A stretch of DNA of 64,000 bases from Geothrix sp. 21YS21S-2 (GTDB taxonomy: Bacteria; Acidobacteriota; Holophagae; Holophagales; Holophagaceae): contig NZ_CP132910.1 in NCBI RefSeq assembly GCF_030846775.1, forward strand, positions 1,274,001 to 1,338,000. Direction: 5' to 3'. The notes under the pieces are model-generated. The model was not told where the DNA came from. It saw only the letters and a program-made list of their open reading frames with translations, and searched no databases. The position numbers and the translations under genes are program-made. This document shows, piece by piece, positions 48,316 to 55,930 of the stretch; the first letter of the stretch is position 1, and every line of letters starts with the position of its first letter.

Positions 48316-51060
48316 CTACTTCACCACTTCGGGGTTGCCGTCGGCGTCCAGCACCTTCACCTCGCCGAGCTTCAGGTCGCGCAGGGGCTGCTCGACCTTG
48401 GTCCGGTCGCCCACGATGATGTAGGTGCGGCCCTGGGCGGGGATGATCTTGCGGGCGGCCTTCATCAGGTCCTCGGCCTTGAGCTGGTTGACCCGGCCCA
48501 CGTAGGACTGGAAGTAGTCGTCCTTCAGGTTCCAGGCGACGATCTCCTGCATGCCGCCCACCAGCGCGCGCACGGTCTCGTACTGGCCGGGGAGGCTCAG
48601 GGTGAGGTTGTCCTTGGCCATGGCCAGTTCGGCCTCGGTGACCGGGACGGCGCCCAGGATCCCCTTCATCTCCTTCTCCAGCTCCGCCACGGATTCGGCG
48701 GTCCTGTCGGTCTGCACCGAGGCGCCGGCGTAGAAGGTGCGCACGGTGCGGGTGTCCATGACGCCGGCGAAGGCGCCGTAGGTCCAGTGCTTGTCCTCGC
48801 GCAGGTTCATGTTCACGCGGGAGGTGAACATCCCGCCCAGCACCGCCTGCATGGCGCCCACGGCGGGCTCGTCCGCCTCGCTCCGGGGCGCGGCGGTGGC
48901 CACCAGGTTGATGGCGGACTGGATGGCGCCGGGCTTGTGCACCAGGTAGAGCGTCGTGGCCGCGGGGTTGGGGGCCGGGGGCACGACGACCTTGGGCGCG
49001 GCGCCCTTGGGCCAGACGCCCAGGTTCTTCTCGAGCCGCGGCAGGAGCTCGGCCATGGTGATGTCGCCGCCCACCAGGAGGGTGGCGCCGCCGGGCTTGA
49101 ACCAGGCCTGGTGATACGCCTTCAGGTCGTCCTGCTTGAGGGCCGCCACGCGCGCCTCGGTGCCCGAGGAGGGGCTCCCGTAGGGGTGCCTGGAGCCGTA
49201 CAGCACCGGGCCCAGGAGGCGGGAACGAAGGCCCTCGGGGCTGTTCTTCTGCTGCGCGATGGCCGCGAGGCGCTCCTTCTTGACCCGCTCAAGCGTGGTG
49301 GCCGGGAAGACGGGGTTCATCACCACGTCGGACCACACCGCCAGGGACGCGTCGAGGTTGGCCTTGAGGGCGCCCAGGAAGACGAAGGCCTGGTTGGTGC
49401 CCGCGCCCGCGCCGTAGGTGGCGCCCAGGAGCTCGAACTGTTCGCGGATCTCCTTTACGGTGCGGGTCTTCGTGCCCTCGTCCAGCATCGCCAGGGTGGT
49501 GGAGACGGTGCCGGGCCCGCTGGGGAGCTGGGCGTCGGCGGCGGAGCCGCCTTCCAGCATCAGCTCGAGCTGCACCACGGGCGCCTCGTGGCGCTCGGCG
49601 AGCACGACCTTGAGGCCGTTGGAGAGGGTGGCCCGCTGGAAGGCGGGGAGCTTCAGGGCCGGCACGGCGCCGGGCGCGGGCACCTTGGAGCGGTCCGCGT
49701 CCTTGGCGGCGGCCTTCGGTTCCACATAGGGGTGCACTTCCAGGATGAAGACGCCGTCGCCGAGCCACTTCCGGCCCGCGGCCTGGATGTCGGCGGCGGT
49801 GTAGCCCAGCATGCGGGTGGCGGACTTGTACCGCAGCTCGGGGTCGTCGGCCAGGGCGAGGCCGGAGGCGAGCATGTCGGACTTGCCGCCGAACCCGCCG
49901 ATGCGCTCCAGGCTCTGGATGTAGCTGGACTGCTGCCGCGCCCGCAGGCGGGCCAGCTCGTCGGGGGCGGGGCCCTCGGCCACCAGGCGCGCCAACTCCT
50001 CCTTGGCGATGCGCTCGATCTTCCCCAGGTCCGCGCCGGGCCGGGCGATGATGCGCAGGCTTACCTGGCCGCTGATCTCCTGGGCGTTGGCATAGGCGAA
50101 GACGTTGGTGGCCAGCTGCTCCTTCTCCACCAGCCGGCGGTACAGGCGGGAGGTGCGCCCGCCGCCCAGCACGCCGGTGAGGAGGCTCAGCTGCTCGCCT
50201 TCCACGTTCCCCAGCTCGGGGGTGTTCCAGACCATGGCCAGCATGGCCTGGGGCACGCGGTCCTGCATCACCTGGCGCCGCTCGCCGGTCATGCGGGGGA
50301 CCCAGACCTTCGGGCGGTCGATGGGCGGATTGGCCTTGAAGGAGCCGAAGTACAGCTCGGCCTTTTCCTTGGCCGTCTTCAGGTCGATGTCCCCCGCCAG
50401 GACCAGCACGGCATTGTTGGGGCCGTAGTAGGCCTGGAACCAAGCCTTCACGTCGTCCAGGCTGGCGGCATTGAGGTCGTCCATGGAGCCGATCACCGTC
50501 CAGCTGTAGGGGTGGCCCACCGGGTAGGTGCCCTTGGTGAGGGCCTCATAGGTCTTGCCGTAGGGCTGGTTCTCGCCCTGCCGCTTCTCGTTCTGCACGA
50601 CGCCCCGCTGCTCGTCCAGGCGGGCCTTGTCGATGGCGCCCAGGAGGTGGCCCATGCGGTCCGACTCCATCCACAGCACCGTGTCCAGCGCGCTGGTGGG
50701 GACGTTCTGGAAGTAGTTGGTGCGGTCCGAGTTGGTGGTGCCGTTCATGTCGGTGGCGCCGAGCTTCTCCAGCACCTTGAAGTAGTCGGTGTTCTGGTTC
50801 TCGCTGCCGTTGAACATCAGGTGCTCGAACAGGTGGGCGAAGCCGGTCTTGCCGGGCTTCTCGTTCTTGGAACCCACGTGGTACCAGATGTTCACGGCGA
50901 CGATGGGGGCCTTGTGGTCTTCGTGGACCACCACCCGGAGGCCGTTGGCCAGCGTGAAGGTCTCGAAGGGGATCCGGGGGAGCTGGGGAACCTGCGCCAC
51001 CAGGGCGCCGGCGGCGAGCAGCAGGGTGGAACGTCCTAGGGCGCGCAGGGCGTACGTCAT
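48316..51060 (-). CDS. M16 family zinc peptidase, two-domain
   Basis: A 914-residue exported protein (signal about 1-24) made of two M16 halves. The active half has the inverted zinc motif HLFEH (HxxEH) in GFAHLFEHLMFNGSE, with the distal Glu expected in the region about 75 residues later. The second half, from about 460, lacks that motif but keeps the fold pattern and the RVNMNLREDKHWTYGAF block with Arg/Tyr residues that bind substrate. M16 enzymes degrade peptides in a closed chamber. It is close to the S9 gene downstream and may share a transcript. Confidence 0.93.
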   Translation of the reverse strand: MTYALRALGRSTLLLAAGALVAQVPQLPRIPFETFTLANGLRVVVHEDHKAPIVAVNIWYHVGSKNEKPGKTGFAHLFEHLMFNGSENQNTDYFKVLEKLGATDMNGTTNSDRTNYFQNVPTSALDTVLWMESDRMGHLLGAIDKARLDEQRGVVQNEKRQGENQPYGKTYEALTKGTYPVGHPYSWTVIGSMDDLNAASLDDVKAWFQAYYGPNNAVLVLAGDIDLKTAKEKAELYFGSFKANPPIDRPKVWVPRMTGERRQVMQDRVPQAMLAMVWNTPELGNVEGEQLSLLTGVLGGGRTSRLYRRLVEKEQLATNVFAYANAQEISGQVSLRIIARPGADLGKIERIAKEELARLVAEGPAPDELARLRARQQSSYIQSLERIGGFGGKSDMLASGLALADDPELRYKSATRMLGYTAADIQAAGRKWLGDGVFILEVHPYVEPKAAAKDADRSKVPAPGAVPALKLPAFQRATLSNGLKVVLAERHEAPVVQLELMLEGGSAADAQLPSGPGTVSTTLAMLDEGTKTRTVKEIREQFELLGATYGAGAGTNQAFVFLGALKANLDASLAVWSDVVMNPVFPATTLERVKKERLAAIAQQKNSPEGLRSRLLGPVLYGSRHPYGSPSSGTEARVAALKQDDLKAYHQAWFKPGGATLLVGGDITMAELLPRLEKNLGVWPKGAAPKVVVPPAPNPAATTLYLVHKPGAIQSAINLVATAAPRSEADEPAVGAMQAVLGGMFTSRVNMNLREDKHWTYGAFAGVMDTRTVRTFYAGASVQTDRTAESVAELEKEMKGILGAVPVTEAELAMAKDNLTLSLPGQYETVRALVGGMQEIVAWNLKDDYFQSYVGRVNQLKAEDLMKAARKIIPAQGRTYIIVGDRTKVEQPLRDLKLGEVKVLDADGNPEVVK

Positions 51061-51130
51061 AGCTTCTCCATGAGAATTGGATGGGATAATAACGATCCTA
51101 GTCCGGTTGGCTCCGGATTGCTTCCTGGAA

Positions 51131-53209
51131 TCACTTGCCGGTCAGTTCCTTGGCCACCCACCCGGCGTCCATGATCTTCACCAGGGCCTCCCGGATGGCC
51201 CGGGCATCCACGGCGATGGAGCGCTTGCTGGTGCCGTCGTACACGTAGTAGCCGGCCTGGGCCTCGATGTTGCTGTCGAAGTTGAGGCCCACCAGCTCGC
51301 CCTTGGCGTTCAGGACCGGGGAGCCCGAGTTGCCGCCCACGGTGTCGCAGGCGTAGGCGAAGTTGAAGGGGGTCGCCAGGTCCAGCCTGTCCTTGAGGTC
51401 CCACCAGCGCCTGGGCAGGGACCACACGCCGTGCTCGGCCTCGGGGCCCCAGCCGATGGCCCGGTCGAAGAGCCCGTAGAAGGTCGTGAAGGGCTGGATG
51501 AGGGTGCCGTTGGCGGGATAGGTGGCCACGGGGCCGTAGGTGAGGCGCAGGGTGAAGGTGGCGTCGGGGTAGATGGCCTTGCCGTACACCTTGAAGCGCG
51601 CCAGGGCGATGCGGCCGCTGTGCTCGTCCAGGACGCTCTGCACCTCCTCCTGCTGCCGCGCCTGGGCGGCGCGGACGATGGGGTCCAGGACCCGCGCGAA
51701 GGCGATGAGGGGGTCCTTGCACGCGGCCAGGGCCGGCGCGCCGCCTTCCAGCAGGGCCTTGCGGGCGGCGGGGTCCGCCAGGGCGGTGCCGGCCAGCGCG
51801 GCCTGCGCCGCGGCCTCGGGGGTGCGCCCGGCCAGGAGCGCCTTCACGGAGGGATGCCCCTCGCCCAGCTGGAGGAGGGCCTCGCGCAGGCCCGCGGCGA
51901 TGCGCACCTGCTCCAGGTCCAGGCGCACGGGGGCCGGGTTGAGGAGCTTGTCCCGGGTGGCCTTCAGGGCGCCGTCGGTGTACTCGGGCAGGCGCTTGTC
52001 GGTGGGCAGCGCGGCCTCGGCCGGCATGCGCACGAGGGTGAGGGCCTTGAGGAGGAAATCGGAACCCAGCACGTCCCGCACCGCCAGCAGCGAGGTTTCC
52101 CCGAGGAGCTCCTTCTGGCGCTTGACGGCCTGGGCGATGCGGTCCCAGCTGGGGGCCACGGCGGCCTTGAGGGCGGGATCCCGCTCCACCTGGGCCTTGA
52201 GGTCCAGTTCGGCCTTCTCCACCTTCTCGAGGTTGCCCGGCTTGCGCAGGCCCAGGAGCATGCCCTCCATGCGCTTGACGCCGTTGTCGATGCCGTAGAT
52301 GGCGTCGGCGGTGATGCGCCGGGGTTCGTCCCCGGTGGCGGCGAAGGCCGCCAGGGCGGCGCGCCGGCGCAGCTGGGCGGCGATGCGGGCCGGGATGGAG
52401 ACGTCCCGGGCATAGCTCATCTGGGCGAAGGTCTCCTGCCGGTACGTGGTGCCCGGGTGGCCGGAGACCAGCGTGAGGTCGCCGTTGCGCAGGGGGGACG
52501 TGGCCCAGGGCAGGAAGGCCTCGGGGCGGTAGGGCGCGCCGTTCTCGTACACCCGGAAGAGGGCGAAGTCCAGGTTGTGCCGGGGGAAGGTGTAGTTGTC
52601 CGGGTCCCCGCCGAAGGAGGCCAGCTGCAGCTCGGGGGCCGCCACCAGGCGCACGTCGGTGAACTTGCGGTAGCCGTAGAGCCAGTGCTCGCCGCCGTGG
52701 TAGAGGTTCACGGCCTGCCAGGTGAGGCCCGTCTTCGCCTCCTCGGCCTTGACGAGGGCGGAGATGGCGTTGCGCCGGGCCTTGAGGGCCTCGGCCTCCG
52801 GCAGGCCCTTGGCGGCCTCCTGCACCCTGGCGGTGATGTCCTGGGTGGAGACCAGCATCATGAGCTCCAGGCCGGGGACCTTGAGCTCATGGGCGCGGTC
52901 GGCGGCGGTGAAGCCGCCCCGGATGAAGTCCTTGTCCGCCGTGGCCACCTGCTGGATGGAACCGCGGCCCACGTGGTGGTTGGTGATGACGAGGCCCTCC
53001 GCGCTCACGAAGGCGCCGGTGCCGCCGGGAAAGCGCACCGTGGCCAGCTGGAGGTGCCGGAGCCACGCGGCGTCCGGAGCGAACCCGTAGGCGGCCTTCA
53101 TGCGCGCCGCGGGCACGTTGTCGAAGGTCCACATCCCCTCGTCGGAACGCAGGGCCGGGGCGGCCAGCAGCACGGCCAGCGCGGTCAGGACGGAAGATCG
53201 CAGACGCAT
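51131..53209 (-). CDS. S46 family dipeptidyl-peptidase (DPP7/DPP11 type)
   Basis: A 692-residue exported serine peptidase. After the signal (RSSVLTALAVLLAAPALRS) comes DEGMW, the conserved N-terminus of S46. The chymotrypsin-like triad includes the His in TNHHVG (near 80) and the Ser in GGNSGSPVLN near the C-terminus, with a helical domain between. DPP7/11 enzymes release dipeptides from the N-terminus in the periplasm. I start at ATG 53209 after TCTGGAG; an upstream ATG at 53260 has no signal-like start. The group II intron lies about 80 bases upstream and may separate the gene from part of its promoter region. Confidence 0.93.
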   Translation of the reverse strand: MRLRSSVLTALAVLLAAPALRSDEGMWTFDNVPAARMKAAYGFAPDAAWLRHLQLATVRFPGGTGAFVSAEGLVITNHHVGRGSIQQVATADKDFIRGGFTAADRAHELKVPGLELMMLVSTQDITARVQEAAKGLPEAEALKARRNAISALVKAEEAKTGLTWQAVNLYHGGEHWLYGYRKFTDVRLVAAPELQLASFGGDPDNYTFPRHNLDFALFRVYENGAPYRPEAFLPWATSPLRNGDLTLVSGHPGTTYRQETFAQMSYARDVSIPARIAAQLRRRAALAAFAATGDEPRRITADAIYGIDNGVKRMEGMLLGLRKPGNLEKVEKAELDLKAQVERDPALKAAVAPSWDRIAQAVKRQKELLGETSLLAVRDVLGSDFLLKALTLVRMPAEAALPTDKRLPEYTDGALKATRDKLLNPAPVRLDLEQVRIAAGLREALLQLGEGHPSVKALLAGRTPEAAAQAALAGTALADPAARKALLEGGAPALAACKDPLIAFARVLDPIVRAAQARQQEEVQSVLDEHSGRIALARFKVYGKAIYPDATFTLRLTYGPVATYPANGTLIQPFTTFYGLFDRAIGWGPEAEHGVWSLPRRWWDLKDRLDLATPFNFAYACDTVGGNSGSPVLNAKGELVGLNFDSNIEAQAGYYVYDGTSKRSIAVDARAIREALVKIMDAGWVAKELTGK

Positions 53210-53292
53210 GGGGACTCCAGATGACAGGGATATACCTCGCAATATGCTACACGAAATCAAGAAAGGAATTCATCCTTCTTCATCCCCGTGCA

Positions 53293-55291
53293 GTCGGGTA
53301 GGCCGGGGAGCTTGCGCCCCCGGCCCCCCTCAGATCCGGACGTGCGGGACTACCGCATCCGGCTCCTCGTCACGGTCGCTGAGGACGTAGTTTCGATGCG
53401 TAACTGATGGCTGGGGCCAGTGGGAACCGAGCCAGAAGCTTGTTCATGCGATCCCAGGTCATGCGGGCCCGCTGGGACCTCCGGTTGAGCCATCCACGCC
53501 ACCTTCGCCCAACTTCATAGCGGAAGTGCGCCAGGGCCCTGGAGTTCCCCGTGATCCCGTAATACCTGAAGTGACCGACCAGTTTCTGGTTGATCGTCCG
53601 CCATTGCTCGCGCACCGGGAGGTGGCGGTGTTTGGCCATCCACTCCCCGATCTTCGTGAGCGCCCGACTCATCCGGCTCTTCGCGGTCTTCCGCTTCACC
53701 ACCCACCGGCCGTTCTTGGCCGTGGCCCAGTAGTGGGTGAATCCCAGGAAGTCGAAGTGGCCTGGTCCCCCATTGGGGTCCCTGGGCTCCCTCGGCTTCC
53801 AGAACTCCACCAGCCGGGTCTTATCCGGGTGGATCGTCAGGCCATACCGCTCGAACCGCTTGGGCAGGACTTCCATAACCCGCTTGGCATCCTCCTCCTG
53901 GGCAAAGCCCATCACGAAGTCGTCCGCGTAGCGCACCAGGAAGGCCCGACCCCGGAGTCGGGGCTTGACCTCCCTTTCAAACCACACGTCCAGCACCTCG
54001 TGGAGGTAGATGTTGGCGAGCATCGGACTGACCACCCCGCCCTGGGGCGAGCCGGTTTCCGGGTGCGTGATGCATCCTTTCTCCAGCACGCCCGCGTTGA
54101 GCCATTTGCCGATCAGGCGCCTCAGAACGCCGTCCTTCATCCGCAGGTCAAGGATTTCCCGCAGCTTCCCGTGGTCCAAAGTATCGAAATACTTACGGAT
54201 ATCCACGTCAAGCACCCAGCCTCCCCCCATGTCCATCAACCCCTGCCAAATCGCCTCCAGCGCCATGTGCGCGGAGCGCCCGGGCCTGAACCCGTAGGAG
54301 CAGTCCAGGAAGTCCTGCTCATAGAGCGGTTCCATCACCATCACCACGGCCCTTTGCAGGACCTTGTCTTCGAAGGCGGGAATGCCCAGGGGGCGTTGGC
54401 TGCCATCCCCTTTCGGGATGTAGGTTCTCCGGACTGGAGGGGCCTTGTAGGTGTCGCCGTTCTTAGCCCGGTTCAGGAGGCTCTGGAGGTTGGACTCCAG
54501 GTTTTCCCCGTATTCCTTGCCCGTCACGCCGTCCACCCCGGTCGCCCCATCCTTGCGGGTGCGCCCGAAGGCTTCCTTCATCCAGTCCAGGTCCATGTGG
54601 TAGGCCAAGGAGGTGAAAGCCACCTCCGGGTGGATCCTGGCCAGTTCTGCGATCCGTTGTTGTTTCGTGGAGACGCTGTTGGATGTCATTGCACCCATTA
54701 TCTTTCCCTTCAACGGTTCCGTGATCCGGCAGCTCCTTGGCTCCAGCGGGTCCCGGCGGCCCGGTTCCCCGCGATCATCGCTACTATGAGCTGCTCCGAC
54801 TTCCGGCCACCCCTCCCGCGCTCCTTCGTTTCCTTCAGTTTGCGGTACCGCCCTGTGCCGGCTGTTCGCTCCCGCCGGGGGCGGCACCCCCCGGCGAGCC
54901 TGGGTTCGTTTTACGTGGCTTCCCTCACCACTGGGTTGTTGGCGGAGATGGCTGGATCTCCCAGGTTCCTGGGGAACCCCTGTGCACGTGCCCTGCTCTA
55001 TGACCCCGGTGGGACCCTACGGTCAGGCCCTTGCGACCTTCGGGTGCTGTCTTCCGATCGGAGAACGGCGTCGACTCCCACGGTTGGATGCTTTCGGGGC
55101 TCCATCACACGGCCCATGCACTCCCTGTCTACGCTTCACGAGGTCGGTCGCCCTTCCCCACGCAAGACTCGGTTCCGGCTGCTGGCCAGCTTTGCCGGGC
55201 GGGGCTTGCTGCCTCCCCGCTGGGCTCCATTGCGAGGTTTCAGTCTGTCTTAGGTCATCCATCCTCCTCGCCCAGGCTTGGCCTGGCGCAC
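53293..55291 (-). mobile_element. Group II intron (IIC-like), copy B, full length
   Basis: The 1999-base element starts with GTGCG at 55291 and ends ...CCCGAC at 53293. Domain V is clear at 53332-53366: GAGCCGGATGCGG, a short loop, then CCGCACGTCCGGATC, including the catalytic AGC. Domain VI follows, with stem GGCCGGGG/CCCCGGCC and the bulged branch-point A at 53299. The RT gene ends four bases before domain V. No HNH endonuclease is present and the target is the edge of a stem-loop, both fitting class C. The sequence equals copy A over the 1149 bases that can be compared, so movement was recent. Confidence 0.92.
53370..54698 (-). CDS. ltrA: Group II intron reverse transcriptase/maturase
   Basis: A 442-residue RT starting at ATG 54698 after AAGGGA (a second ATG at 54689 is possible). 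It has RT motifs in order: [24 protein letters not shown], the first catalytic Asp in [25 protein letters not shown], the catalytic YADDFVMGF, and FDFLGFTHYW. The C-terminal X/maturase domain is seen in INQKLVGHFRYYGI and ALAHFRYEVGRRW. It ends without an endonuclease domain. The frame is intact, so the element may be active and could supply RT to copy A. Confidence 0.95.
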   Translation of the reverse strand: MGAMTSNSVSTKQQRIAELARIHPEVAFTSLAYHMDLDWMKEAFGRTRKDGATGVDGVTGKEYGENLESNLQSLLNRAKNGDTYKAPPVRRTYIPKGDGSQRPLGIPAFEDKVLQRAVVMVMEPLYEQDFLDCSYGFRPGRSAHMALEAIWQGLMDMGGGWVLDVDIRKYFDTLDHGKLREILDLRMKDGVLRRLIGKWLNAGVLEKGCITHPETGSPQGGVVSPMLANIYLHEVLDVWFEREVKPRLRGRAFLVRYADDFVMGFAQEEDAKRVMEVLPKRFERYGLTIHPDKTRLVEFWKPREPRDPNGGPGHFDFLGFTHYWATAKNGRWVVKRKTAKSRMSRALTKIGEWMAKHRHLPVREQWRTINQKLVGHFRYYGITGNSRALAHFRYEVGRRWRGWLNRRSQRARMTWDRMNKLLARFPLAPAISYASKLRPQRP

Positions 55292-55420
55292 TCCCCGTTC
55301 ATCCCCGGCTAATTCAACGCTTACATCGCCCGGGCGCCTGGAGTGGGCAGCCATGCGCCGCCAATCCATGCGAGAAAATCGCCTGGGATGAACGGGGATG
55401 CGCCGGGATAAAAAATGATA
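55292..55420. repeat. Palindromic intergenic repeat carrying intron copy B
   Basis: CCCCGTTCATCCC (55293-55305) is a perfect inverted repeat of 55385-55397, with about 80 bases between that contain further GC-rich pairings. On the minus strand a T-run follows the lspA stop, then the palindrome, then the intron. The segment next to the intron shares TAA-CG-TGAATT-GCCGG-GATGAACGGGGA with the copy A site. The 3' exon at 53279-53292 continues the motif (ACGGGGATGAA). Confidence 0.75.
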
Positions 55421-55429
55421 AAAAAAGAC

Positions 55430-55930
55430 TTAATTAATTCCCTTGGCCTGTTCCCGGCTCTTCAGCGCGGCAACGATCAGGGTCCATCCCAGCAGGATCC
55501 CCCCGCAGACGATGAAGCTGTCGGCGAGGTTGAACGTCCAGTAGTGCCAGCCCCAGAACTCGAAGTCCAGGAAGTCCACCACGGCGCCGTGGCGGAGGCG
55601 GTCCAGGCCGTTGCCCAGGGCGCCGCCCAGGATCAGGCCCAGGGCCACGCGCTGGATCGTGGGAGTGGCCTCCCTCATGAACTCCCAGCCGAAGTAGGCC
55701 ACGGCGGCGATGCCGGCGAGGAGGAAGACCGCGCTGCGCACCCCGGCCGGGGCCCCGCCCAGGGTGCCGAAGATGGCGCCGGGGTTGTAGCCCAGGGTGA
55801 GGCTGAAGAAGCCGGGGACGACCACCTGGGTGCCCCGGTGCGCGAGCAGGCCCACGATCCAGGCCTTGGAGGCGTAGTCGGCGGCCAGGGCCGCGGCGGG
55901 GAGGAGGAGCCAGGGAAGGCGGCGGATCAT
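55430..55930 (-). CDS. lspA: Lipoprotein signal peptidase (signal peptidase II)
   Basis: LspA removes the signal from lipidated prolipoproteins in the inner membrane. The 166-residue protein has four membrane helices and both catalytic Asp blocks: GNGLDRLRHGAVVDFLDF and FNLADSFI. The ASKAWIV segment near the start is also conserved. Its ATG overlaps the ileS stop (ATGA), the common ileS-lspA pairing. The gene is intact; the intron-bearing palindrome begins about 10 bases after its stop. Confidence 0.95.
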   Translation of the reverse strand: MIRRLPWLLLPAAALAADYASKAWIVGLLAHRGTQVVVPGFFSLTLGYNPGAIFGTLGGAPAGVRSAVFLLAGIAAVAYFGWEFMREATPTIQRVALGLILGGALGNGLDRLRHGAVVDFLDFEFWGWHYWTFNLADSFIVCGGILLGWTLIVAALKSREQAKGIN

